A stretch of 6,697 bases of DNA from Ruminococcaceae bacterium UBA1227 (GCA_002309175.1 DBWX01000018.1:1-6697), one strand, 5' to 3'. Positions 1-5,915 are shown, counted from the stretch's first letter. Translations and numbers: made by a program. The notes: generated from the letters alone by a model not told the origin.

Positions 1-43
1 CTTGCGAATTGCCGGTCTAAGAAAGAAAAGTGTTAAATCTTAA
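1..43 (+). other. Possible 3' end of an upstream rightward gene, frame unresolved
   Basis: All three forward frames are open from the window edge. They stop at 18-20, 34-36 and 41-43. The longest reads as a basic tail ending GLRKKSVKS; the next ends SKKEKC. Neither can be assigned to a family. The rightward terminator at 97-142 makes a rightward gene ending here reasonable, but it may end before the window begins. Confidence 0.3.
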
Positions 44-96
44 TGCTTGTGATTATAGCTCAGCGTTCTAATTTTGTAACAAAATGAAAGATTCAG

Positions 97-142
97 GCAA
101 TGTCATAAACCTTTAAAATGAGAATATGACATTGCTTTTTTT
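97..142 (+). terminator. Intrinsic terminator of the upstream transcription unit
   Basis: An 11-bp perfect stem, GCAATGTCATA (97-107) pairing with TATGACATTGC (125-135), has a 17-nt loop and is followed directly by seven T residues (136-142). The T tract lies only on the right, so it terminates rightward transcription. The long loop makes it less than ideal, but the arms are perfect. Confidence 0.8.
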
Positions 143-171
143 ATGCGAGAATAAAAAAATAAAAATTTATG

Positions 172-200
172 TTGACAAATGCTCCTTAGTGTGATATAAT
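172..200 (+). promoter_or_regulatory. Distal tRNA promoter (P1), full consensus
   Basis: The -35 TTGACA (172-177), a 17-nt spacer and the -10 TATAAT (195-200) match the sigma-70/SigA consensus exactly. A TG at 192-193 adds an extended -10. Initiation is expected near 207. There is no gene between this and the second promoter, so it most likely also feeds the downstream tRNAs. Confidence 0.85.
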
Positions 201-269
201 AACAATCGCTGAGTTCAGTGGGAATCTCTGGAACTGCTTAAAAAAATTAAAAAAATTTTAAAAAAGTTC

Positions 270-298
270 TTGACAAACTCCTGACTACATGATATAAT
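270..298 (+). promoter_or_regulatory. Proximal tRNA promoter (P2), full consensus
   Basis: The -35 TTGACA (270-275), a 17-nt spacer and the -10 TATAAT (293-298) match the consensus exactly, with an extended -10 TG at 290-291. The start is expected near 305, about 30 nt before tRNA-His. The element resembles P1 well beyond the hexamers, including a shared GAGTTCA just after the start (211-217 and 311-317). Confidence 0.9.
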
Positions 299-334
299 AT
301 ACAAGCAGTCGAGTTCATGGCTGTTTATAAATAT

Positions 335-412
335 GGTGGGTATAGCTTAGCTGGTTAAAGCGCTGGTTTGTGGCACCAGAGACCATCGGTTCGAATCCGA
401 TTATCCACCCCA
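335..412 (+). tRNA. tRNA-His (anticodon GUG)
   Basis: A full cloverleaf can be drawn. The acceptor GTGGGTA (336-342) pairs with TATCCAC (402-408) with one G-U. The D stem is GCTT/AAGC (345-348/358-361). The anticodon stem CTGGT/ACCAG (363-367/375-379) encloses loop TTGTGGC with anticodon GTG at 370-372. The T arm is ATCGG, TTCGAAT, CCGAT (385-401). The extra G at 335 opposite C409 fits the G-1:C73 pair that marks histidine tRNA. CCA is encoded (410-412). Confidence 0.97.
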
Positions 413-420
413 TGAAAGCA

Positions 421-450
421 AAAGGCGGCTTTACAAAGCCGCCTTTATTT
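421..450 (+). terminator. Terminator-like GC hairpin between the two tRNAs
   Basis: A perfect 12-bp inverted repeat, AAAGGCGGCTTT (421-432) and AAAGCCGCCTTT (435-446), is separated by two bases, so the real loop will be about four. The T-rich tail (444-450) is interrupted by an A. It looks like an intrinsic terminator for tRNA-His, but tRNA-Gln begins 8 nt later without an apparent promoter, so it must be leaky or act in processing or attenuation. Confidence 0.65.
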
Positions 451-457
451 AATATAC

Positions 458-532
458 GGGGATGTCGCCAAGTGGTAAGGCAACGGACTTTGACTCCGTC
501 ACTCGTAGGTTCAAATCCTGCCATCCCTGCCA
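458..532 (+). tRNA. tRNA-Gln (anticodon UUG)
   Basis: The acceptor GGGGATG (458-464) pairs with CATCCCT (522-528); the first pair is G-U, and a weak 1:72 pair is normal for glutamine tRNA. The D stem is GCC/GGC. The anticodon stem ACGGA/TCCGT (483-487/495-499) encloses loop CTTTGAC with anticodon TTG at 490-492. The T arm is GTAGG, TTCAAAT, CCTGC (505-521). G529 is the discriminator base expected for Gln, and CCA is encoded (530-532). It is probably co-transcribed with tRNA-His from P1/P2. Confidence 0.97.
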
Positions 533-571
533 GCAAAGAGCTAGGTTTAACCTGGCTCTTTTGCTTATTTT
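533..571 (+). terminator. Intrinsic terminator of the tRNA unit
   Basis: A long hairpin starts at the tRNA-Gln CCA. GCAAAGAGC (533-541) pairs with GCTCTTTTGC (555-564) with one bulged T, and is extended inward by TAGGT/AACCTG-type pairs to a 3-nt loop. It is followed by TTATTTTAT. The promoter of the next operon begins at its right edge. Confidence 0.85.
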
Positions 572-572
572 A

Positions 573-581
573 TGGTATAAT
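573..581 (+). promoter_or_regulatory. Extended -10 promoter of the five-gene operon
   Basis: TGG followed by TATAAT (576-581) gives a perfect extended -10. The expected -35 position (about 553-558, inside the preceding terminator) matches poorly, as is common for TG-extended promoters. Initiation would be near 588, leaving a leader of about 24 nt. A GAGG ribosome binding site at 601-604 lies 7 nt before the ATG at 612. Confidence 0.65.
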
Positions 582-611
582 ATTCAAGTATTTTAAAACA
601 GAGGTAGTTTT

Positions 612-1637
612 ATGGATATAACAGAATTATTAAAGCAACTGACAGCGCCGGCGGGCGTGTCCGGTCTGGAGACGGGGGCCGCGGCAGTGGCGGAAAAACT
701 GCTGTCGCCGTACGTCGACAGCACAGAGACGGACCGCCGCGGTAATGTGGTCGGCACCATAAACGGCGCCGGCCCGAAAATACTCCTTGACGCGCACCTT
801 GACCAGGTGGGCTTCATAGTCACGGCTCTCTCGGAGCGCGGCTTTGTAAAGTTTGACAGGTGCGGCGGCACGGACCCCAGGGTCATGTCCGGTCTGCCTG
901 TCATCATACTCGGCAAGGAGCCCGTCTTTGGCATAATCTCTTCCGTGCCGCCCCATCTTCAGGGCGATGACGATGAGGGAAAGGTGAAAGAAGCGAAGGA
1001 CCTCGCCATAGACACCGGACTTGAAAAGGAGAAACTGGAGCGCTTGGTCTCACAGGGCGACAGAATCTGCTTTGTGCCGCAGTTTGATAAACTCCTGGGT
1101 GATGAGCTCTGTTCGAATTCCTTCGATGACAGGGCAGGTATTGCAATACTCATCCGCACACTTGAAATACTCAAAGAAAAGGGTGTGCGCCCGGATCTGA
1201 CAGTAGTCTTTTCCGCACAGGAAGAGGTGGGCGGCAATGCCGTCGGCTGCGCCGCTTTCAAGGCGGATGTCGATATGGCCATAGCCGTCGACGTCAGTTT
1301 TGCCTTCACTCCGGGCTGCAAGCCCGAGGAGACGGGCAAAATAGGAAAAGGTCCTATGATAGGTGTATCTCCCTGCCTTGATAACGGCATTTTCGAGGAC
1401 TTAAAGCGCATTGCCGCCGAGAAGTCCATACCTTATCAGGTTGAGGTCATGAACCGCACGACGGGCACGCACGCGGATGACATTCTTGTCACACGCGAAG
1501 GCGTGCGTACCGGTCTCGTCTCGCTGCCGCTCAAATACATGCATACGCCCGTAGAGGTAATAGATACGAAAGATGTTGAGCTCTGCGCGAAACTCATAGC
1601 CGCCTTCATCGAGGAGAAAGGAGGGGAGACAAAATGA
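612..1637 (+). CDS. M42 family metallo-aminopeptidase, first paralogue
   Basis: 341 aa, the normal M42 length. This family makes cytosolic dinuclear-metal aminopeptidases that usually assemble into 12-subunit tetrahedral (TET) particles and trim short peptides. All expected metal and catalytic positions are visible: H62 in AHLDQVG with D64; the bridging aspartate in FDDRAG (D172/D173); the E204-E205 pair in QEEVGG (general base plus ligand); D227 in VDVSFAFTPG; and H311 in YMHTPVE. There is no signal peptide. The ATG at 612 follows GAGG with 7-nt spacing, and the N-terminus aligns with the family start. Its last codon overlaps the next gene (ATGA at 1634-1637), and a strong AAAGGAGGGG just inside its end (1616-1625) serves that gene. 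Substrate preference (acidic, neutral or basic residues) cannot be read from the sequence. The family call is firm; no particular gene name is justified. Confidence 0.95.
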   Translation: MDITELLKQLTAPAGVSGLETGAAAVAEKLLSPYVDSTETDRRGNVVGTINGAGPKILLDAHLDQVGFIVTALSERGFVKFDRCGGTDPRVMSGLPVIILGKEPVFGIISSVPPHLQGDDDEGKVKEAKDLAIDTGLEKEKLERLVSQGDRICFVPQFDKLLGDELCSNSFDDRAGIAILIRTLEILKEKGVRPDLTVVFSAQEEVGGNAVGCAAFKADVDMAIAVDVSFAFTPGCKPEETGKIGKGPMIGVSPCLDNGIFEDLKRIAAEKSIPYQVEVMNRTTGTHADDILVTREGVRTGLVSLPLKYMHTPVEVIDTKDVELCAKLIAAFIEEKGGETK

Positions 1638-2644
1638 TTGATCTCATAAAGGAAATCTCCCTCATTCAGGGCCCCTCCGGACGTGAGGACAAAGTAAGGG
1701 ATTTCATAATTTCAAAGCTCCCCGCTGATGTATCCTATTCAGTTGACAATCTGGGCAATCTCCTGGTTCACAAGAAGGGTGCAAAGACACCTGAAAAGAA
1801 ACTCATGATGTGTGCCCATATGGACGAAGTCGGTCTCATGATCACCTACATCACCGATGAAGGCATGCTCAAGTTCAATGAGATAGGCGGAATCGACCCC
1901 GCAGTTCTCGTCGGACGCAGAGTCGTTCTGGAGAGCGGCGTAAAGGGCGTTATCGGTCTCAAACACATTCATCTGACCGAAGGCGACGAGCGCAAGAAGC
2001 TTCCCAAGATGACTGAGATGTGTATCGATATAGGTGCGAAGTCCAAGGAGGAAGCTGAGAAATATGCTTCGCTCGGTTCTTTTGCAACCTTTGACTCCGA
2101 CTTTGTCGAGTTTGGCGATGGTTTCATAAAGTGCAGGGCACTCGACGACCGCGTCGGATGCGCCTTCATGCTCGATCTCATAAACTCAGACCTTCCCGTC
2201 GATGTCGACTTTGCGTTCGACGTGCAGGAGGAGGTAGGGGCAATCGGCGCGTACGCCGCGACCTTCGCAATCCGCCCGGACGTCTGTGTCGTTGTCGAGA
2301 CGACAACGGCGGGCGATATTGACGGAGTCGAAGGCGAGAAGCGCGCCTGTGTCCTCGGAGATGGCCCCGTCGTGTCCTATATGGACCGCGGCACCGTCTA
2401 CGACCACGAACTCTACAGTGACACTATGCTCCTCGCAAAGGAGCGCGGTATAAAGGCTCAGACGAAGACACTCATTGCCGGCGGCAATGACTCCCGTTCC
2501 GTCAAGGTTACCGGCGAGGGAGTACGCGTAATCGCCGTCTCCGTTCCGACCCGCTATCTTCATTCGCCGTCCTGCGTTATGAAGAAGGAGGATATCACCG
2601 CGACACATGCCCTTCTCAAGGCTTTTATCGAGAATTTTGACTGA
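1634..2644 (+). CDS. M42 family metallo-aminopeptidase, second paralogue
   Basis: 336 aa, also full length and complete. The family residues are H62 in AHMDEVG, D64, D171/D172 in ALDDRVG, E199-E200 in QEEVGA, E222 in VVETTTAGD and H310 in YLHSPS. The fifth metal ligand is Glu here, where the first paralogue has Asp; both occur in the family, and the difference suggests the two enzymes are not interchangeable. The start overlaps the upstream stop by four bases (ATGA) with a strong AGGAGG 9-10 nt ahead, so the two should be made in coupled amounts. Mixed TET particles from two M42 subunits are known in Pyrococcus, so a hetero-complex is a reasonable inference. The stop overlaps the next start as TGATG. 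Confidence 0.95.
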   Translation: MIDLIKEISLIQGPSGREDKVRDFIISKLPADVSYSVDNLGNLLVHKKGAKTPEKKLMMCAHMDEVGLMITYITDEGMLKFNEIGGIDPAVLVGRRVVLESGVKGVIGLKHIHLTEGDERKKLPKMTEMCIDIGAKSKEEAEKYASLGSFATFDSDFVEFGDGFIKCRALDDRVGCAFMLDLINSDLPVDVDFAFDVQEEVGAIGAYAATFAIRPDVCVVVETTTAGDIDGVEGEKRACVLGDGPVVSYMDRGTVYDHELYSDTMLLAKERGIKAQTKTLIAGGNDSRSVKVTGEGVRVIAVSVPTRYLHSPSCVMKKEDITATHALLKAFIENFD

Positions 2645-3384
2645 TGATAAGACTTATCGAAAATCCGACAGAAAATGAAATTGAAAAACTGACTGCGTTC
2701 GCCGAGACGGACTGTCTCGGCGTTCGCGCTTTGGGTCCGCTCCTCGCATACGGCACAGGCTATGACTTCCTCGATGCCTGGGTGCAGGAGACGGATGATA
2801 TCACTGCGCTCATAACCCGTTTTTACGGTGCCGTGACAGTCTGTGCCGGCGAGGGAGCGGACATGGAAGAAATAGAGGAATTCCTTGCTGTGCTGGGCGT
2901 TTCCGACTTTACGGCAAACTTTGAAAAGGGCCGTAAAAACGTTATGAAACTGGAAAGAGGCGGGGACTGCAAGGCCCTCCCTGTAACCAATTGTAACTGT
3001 ATTGAAAATAGCAATTTCAAGGCTTTCTATGATATAATATCTGAGTGCCATGACGATTATGACGCAGCCCGTTTTGAGGACTGGTATGTCGACATGAGCC
3101 ACAGGGTGAGGCACGGTACGGCGGATATCTTTTTGCTCGCCTGCGGTGACGCTGCCGGAACAACCACTTTTGTCTCCGCCGCAGCGGCGCTTTCCGTGAC
3201 ACCTCATTGCGTATTTCTTTCTGCGATTTCCACATTACCGCAGTACAGGGGAAGACACTTCGCTCACACGCTGATCAGATCGGTCTGCGGCAAGTACGCC
3301 GACAGGACGGTTTATCTGCTCTGTGATGACGACAAGGTTCCCTTTTACGAAAAAGCGGGATTTCATAAGGAGTCAGAATGTTAA
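2644..3384 (+). CDS. GNAT-type acetyltransferase with unassigned N-terminal half
   Basis: 246 aa. The C-terminal part (about residues 150-245) looks like a GNAT acetyl-CoA-dependent acyltransferase: a strand SAISTLPQYRG (193-203), the pyrophosphate-binding turn QYRGRHFA (200-207), a helix, then YLLCDDDKVPFYEKAGF (224-240), the usual last strand-helix with the FYEKAGF signature. The turn is R-G-R-H-F-A, not the textbook Q/RxxGxG/A, so the cofactor loop is slightly unusual. Residues 1-125 match nothing I recognise; they are acidic, with four cysteines (C24, C67, C109, C117). They may be a degenerate second GNAT fold or a substrate domain. The start overlaps the peptidase stop (TGATG) with no good ribosome binding site, so translation probably depends on re-initiation. 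The acceptor substrate is unknown. Confidence 0.8.
   Translation: MIRLIENPTENEIEKLTAFAETDCLGVRALGPLLAYGTGYDFLDAWVQETDDITALITRFYGAVTVCAGEGADMEEIEEFLAVLGVSDFTANFEKGRKNVMKLERGGDCKALPVTNCNCIENSNFKAFYDIISECHDDYDAARFEDWYVDMSHRVRHGTADIFLLACGDAAGTTTFVSAAAALSVTPHCVFLSAISTLPQYRGRHFAHTLIRSVCGKYADRTVYLLCDDDKVPFYEKAGFHKESEC
3033..3038 (+). promoter_or_regulatory. Possible internal extended -10 element
   Basis: Within the acetyltransferase gene, ATGATATAATAT (3029-3040) is identical over 12 bases to the -10 region of tRNA promoter P2, including the TG extension. No convincing -35 box lies at the right distance. It could give the mutase and larE some independent transcription, or it may simply encode YDII. 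Confidence 0.25.
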
Positions 3385-4898
3385 ACGAGATTTTTGCCCC
3401 GCTCAAGAGCGGAACTGACATACGCGGCACGGCCGTAAACGGTGTGCCCGGTGAGTATATCAATCTTTCAGACGATACCCTTACGGCTATCGCCTATGGC
3501 TTTGCTGCCTGGCTTTACGAAAATGTCGTGCCGAATTACGGTGAGCTTTATAATGTCGCAATAGGACACGATTCGCGCATCTCTGCGGATCACATAAAGT
3601 CGATTATCATACCGCCGCTGCTTGACTGCGGTATCAACATAAAGGACTGCGGTCTCTCATCCACGCCCGCAATGTTCATGACAACCGTGGACTTTGACTG
3701 TGACGCATCAATTGAGATTACCGCAAGTCACCATCCTTGGAACAAGAACGGCCTCAAGTTCTTCACCCGCCGCGGCGGTCTGGAGGGCTCAGACATAGAG
3801 GCAATACTGACAAACGCCCAGTACGATGTAAAACCCGACCTTCCCGAGGACATGCCGAAGGGCGAATGCACTGAGGCCAACTATATGAACACCTACGCGA
3901 AGACCCTTCGCGAGAAGATCTGCGAGGAGGTCAACTCCGACGACTACGCACGTCCGCTGCGCGACTTTAAAATCGTCGTTGACGCGGGCAACGGAGTCGG
4001 AGGCTTCTACGCAGAGAAGGTCTTAGCACCGCTTGGTGCAGACATAGAAGGCAGCCAGTTCTTAGAGCCGGACGGCAGGTTCCCGAACCATGTGCCGAAC
4101 CCGGAAAACAAGGCTGCCATGGATTCAATCTCCAAAGCCGTCCTGGACAACGGAGCCGACATCGGTGTCATCTTCGACACCGATGTTGACCGCGCCGCCT
4201 GTGTGGCCGCCTCGGGCGAGGAGATAAACCGCAACGCGCTCATAGCGCTTGCCTCCGTCATCGCCCTCGAGGGCAACGAAGGCGGCACTATCGTCACCGA
4301 TTCGGTAACGAGCGCGGGCCTTAAGAAGTTCATAGAAGAGGACCTCGGCGGCAAACACCACCGCTTCAAGAGAGGCTATAAAAACGTAATTAACGAGGCA
4401 AAGAGGCTCAACCGCGACGAGTGCGTGAACTCACCGCTTGCAATTGAGACCTCAGGCCATGCCGCCATGAGGGAGAACTACTTCCTTGACGACGGAGCCT
4501 ACCTTGTTACCAAGATAATCATAACCGCGGCGAAACTCCGCCGTGAGGGCAGGACCCTTGAGTCCTTGATCGAAAACCTGAAACAGCCCGTCGAGGCGGA
4601 GGAGTACAGGGTAAAGATACTTGACCCTGACTTCAAGGCATACGGACTTAAGGTCCTTGAGGAGTTCGAGGCATGGCTTCGCGGGAACGAGGACTACGAG
4701 GTCGCAAACGACAGCTTTGAAGGCGTGCGTGCGACCAAACCGTCGGCAGAGGGCTGGATGCTCCTGCGTCTCTCCGTACATGACCCGATTCTGCCTTTAA
4801 ACATTGAATCAGACAAGGAAGGCGGCTGTGCCGACCTGCTCGCCGACGCGCGCACCTTCCTCGCAAATTACGACAAACTGGACATCTCGACCCTATGA
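3378..4898 (+). CDS. Phosphomannomutase/phosphoglucomutase family protein (variant)
   Basis: 506 aa alpha-D-phosphohexomutase, which normally moves phosphate between C6 and C1 of a hexose through a phosphoserine. Domains run in order. SGTDIRG (11-17) is the N-terminal signature. TASHHPWNKNG (115-125) carries catalytic S117, with His where most members have Asn (SHNP). DTDVDR (267-272) is the Mg2+ loop, usually DGDADR. IETSGH (356-361) plus DDGA (371-374) form the sugar-binding loop, usually GEMSGH or GEESGH. RLSVHDPILPLNIES (464-478) replaces the usual phosphate loop RxSNTEP. The catalytic Ser and all three metal aspartates (D267, D269, D271) are present, so activity is likely, but substrate may differ from mannose or glucose phosphate. 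AAGGAG (3367-3372) lies 5 nt before the ATG, and the gene overlaps the acetyltransferase by 7 bases. I recall this divergent phosphate loop from other COG1109-type proteins, so it is a subclade and not damage. Confidence 0.88.
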   Translation: MLNEIFAPLKSGTDIRGTAVNGVPGEYINLSDDTLTAIAYGFAAWLYENVVPNYGELYNVAIGHDSRISADHIKSIIIPPLLDCGINIKDCGLSSTPAMFMTTVDFDCDASIEITASHHPWNKNGLKFFTRRGGLEGSDIEAILTNAQYDVKPDLPEDMPKGECTEANYMNTYAKTLREKICEEVNSDDYARPLRDFKIVVDAGNGVGGFYAEKVLAPLGADIEGSQFLEPDGRFPNHVPNPENKAAMDSISKAVLDNGADIGVIFDTDVDRAACVAASGEEINRNALIALASVIALEGNEGGTIVTDSVTSAGLKKFIEEDLGGKHHRFKRGYKNVINEAKRLNRDECVNSPLAIETSGHAAMRENYFLDDGAYLVTKIIITAAKLRREGRTLESLIENLKQPVEAEEYRVKILDPDFKAYGLKVLEEFEAWLRGNEDYEVANDSFEGVRATKPSAEGWMLLRLSVHDPILPLNIESDKEGGCADLLADARTFLANYDKLDISTL

Positions 4899-5620
4899 AA
4901 AGCAATAATCTGATCAGACTTGAAAATACAATTAAAGACATCGCCAAAGACGGTAAAATGGCTTTGGCGTATTCGGGCGGCGTGGACAGTTCCATCCTCC
5001 TTGCAGTCGCAAGGGGAGCAGGCATAGATGTCCTGCCGCTTACCTTTGATATTTCCAAAGCCCGCGAAATACCGCAGGTACGCAACAACGCAAAGGACCG
5101 CTGCTATCACTGCAAGAAACTCATGATGACCACCTTCAGAAAAGAAGCAAAAGAGAAGGGCTACGAAGTCCTCTGTGACGGCACCAACACTGACGACAGA
5201 AAACAGTACCGTCCCGGCCTCAAAGCTCTTGAAGAGGAGGGCGTCAGAAGTCCCATCGCCGAGGCCGGCCTTACCAAGGAACAGCTCAGAACCGTAGGCC
5301 GTGAACTCGGCCTTCCCGTCGCTGATAAACCATCCTCTCCGTGCCTCCTGACACGTTTCCCTTACGACACCTATGTCTCCGAAGACATGATAACCGCAGT
5401 CGGCAAGGCAGAAGACATTGTCAAAGAAGCGGGTTTCCCTGCCTGCCGCGTAAGGGTATTTAAAGACACATCAAAAATTGAAGTGCCTTTAGCGCAGATT
5501 TCCGATATGGAAAAAGAATTCGATCTGAAAAACAAGGTCCTGGAAATATTGAAGACTATCGGAGTAAGCGAGGTAATTGTCGACGAAAAAGGACTTCGCT
5601 CCGGTACAATGGACGAATAA
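4895..5620 (+). CDS. larE: LarE-like ATP-dependent sacrificial sulfur transferase
   Basis: 241 aa PP-loop protein. LarE adenylates a carboxylated pyridinium precursor and donates sulfur to build the nickel-pincer nucleotide cofactor of lactate racemase and related enzymes. Visible are SGGVDSS (27-33, the ATP pyrophosphatase P-loop), RCYHCKK with C70 and C73, CDGTNTDD (94-101), YRPGLKALEEEGVRSPIAEAG (105-125), KPSSPCLLTRFPY with C150 at the sulfur-donor cysteine position (C176 of the Lactobacillus enzyme), and GLRSGTMDE at the end. Having C70/C73 as well as C150 fits the LarE type reported to carry a [4Fe-4S] cluster, in contrast to the single-cysteine sacrificial type. The ATG overlaps the mutase stop (ATGA), and a hairpin terminator follows directly. 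No larA, larB or larC lies in the window, so the cofactor route is unproven here. The family call is strong. Confidence 0.9.
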   Translation: MKSNNLIRLENTIKDIAKDGKMALAYSGGVDSSILLAVARGAGIDVLPLTFDISKAREIPQVRNNAKDRCYHCKKLMMTTFRKEAKEKGYEVLCDGTNTDDRKQYRPGLKALEEEGVRSPIAEAGLTKEQLRTVGRELGLPVADKPSSPCLLTRFPYDTYVSEDMITAVGKAEDIVKEAGFPACRVRVFKDTSKIEVPLAQISDMEKEFDLKNKVLEILKTIGVSEVIVDEKGLRSGTMDE

Positions 5621-5621
5621 A

Positions 5622-5657
5622 AAAAGAAGTGCTCAGATGAGCACTTCTTTTCTGTTT
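5622..5657 (+). terminator. Strong intrinsic terminator of the five-gene operon
   Basis: A perfect 13-bp stem, AAAAGAAGTGCTC (5622-5634) and GAGCACTTCTTTT (5639-5651), closes on loop AGAT and runs into TTTT CTG TTT. It begins one base after the larE stop. The A-run on the left arm means it could also work leftward, but nothing converging is seen. Confidence 0.95.
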
Positions 5658-5766
5658 ATGTCTCTCTTTTCACCGGAAGAACAGCCGTCAGCTGAAAGAA
5701 TAATTTTGCAGATTGTTTTGGATAGTATTCACGGTTATTTCAGGTGAGGGGAGGCGCAGAAAAACG

Positions 5767-5791
5767 AACTTCTTACAGGCTGTAAGAAGTT
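5767..5791. promoter_or_regulatory. Upstream palindromic operator candidate (copy 1)
   Basis: A perfect 25-bp palindrome: AACTTCTTACAG (5767-5778), a single central G (5779), then CTGTAAGAAGTT (5780-5791). It lies about 22 nt upstream of the -35 box. It lacks a T tract, and the same sequence recurs below the promoter, so a protein-binding site is more likely than a terminator. The TTACA-N3-TGTAA core resembles BlaI/CopY-type boxes but has a 3-nt centre where those have 2, so no known regulator is assigned. Confidence 0.75.
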
Positions 5792-5813
5792 AAAAAGCGG
5801 ACGATTGTTTTTG

Positions 5814-5842
5814 TTGACTTTGACGAACAAATGTTTTATAAT
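5814..5842 (+). promoter_or_regulatory. Promoter of the BRO-N gene
   Basis: The -35 TTGACT (5814-5819) matches consensus in five of six bases, the spacer is exactly 17 nt, and the -10 TATAAT (5837-5842) is perfect. The start should be near 5849. Such strength beside two palindromes suggests a gene that is held off by a repressor. Confidence 0.88.
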
Positions 5843-5863
5843 AATACTGTAGCGTAGTTATAA

Positions 5864-5915
5864 ATCGCACATGTACGTACTTTTAAGAGCTCAGTAAAAA
5901 TTTGGTTTGTGCGAT
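5864..5915 (+). other. Long-range stem in the BRO-N leader
   Basis: ATCGCACA (5864-5871) pairs perfectly with TGTGCGAT (5908-5915). Inside, TTTTA (5881-5885) can pair with TAAAA (5895-5899), giving a two-tier hairpin in the 5' untranslated RNA. It matches no riboswitch class that I recognise. Confidence 0.45.

Larger units (their letters stand above)
143..334 (+). other. Gene-free tRNA promoter region
   Basis: No coding sequence is apparent on either strand between position 43 and tRNA-His. The stretch holds the terminator at 97-142, two consensus promoters and long A-rich runs (about 148-169 and 240-265) just upstream of each -35 box, where UP-element-like sequence would sit. A small imperfect hairpin between the promoters pairs AGTTCAG (212-218) with CTGGAACT (229-236) with one bulged G. 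Confidence 0.6.

Noticed and set aside
52..79. Minus-strand promoter-like pair (TATAAT at 52-57, TTACAA at 74-79, 16-nt spacer)
   Set aside because: The -35 is weak, and no leftward gene can be confirmed in the 50 bases to the window edge. The neighbouring terminator instead indicates rightward transcription.
211..236. tRNA-fragment look of the GAGTTCAGTGG stretch between the promoters
   Set aside because: Only a D-arm-like string is present; no acceptor, anticodon or T arm can be drawn. It is better explained as duplicated promoter/start sequence.
430..458. Promoter for tRNA-Gln (TTTACA at 430-435 with TATACG at 453-458)
   Set aside because: The -10 would run into the first base of the tRNA, so transcription would begin inside the mature molecule.
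959..1429. Long minus-strand frames inside the M42 and mutase genes
   Set aside because: They are antisense shadows of well-recognised genes, with low-complexity Ser/Pro/Arg translations.
5767..5791. Copy 1 palindrome as an intrinsic terminator
   Set aside because: No T tract follows (TAAAAAGCGG), the operon already ends at a strong terminator, and the same sequence recurs downstream of the promoter.
5767..5791. CopY/BlaI-type operator assignment
   Set aside because: TACA and TGTA half-sites are present, but they are 3 nt apart, whereas those boxes have 2; no blaI or copY gene is in the window.
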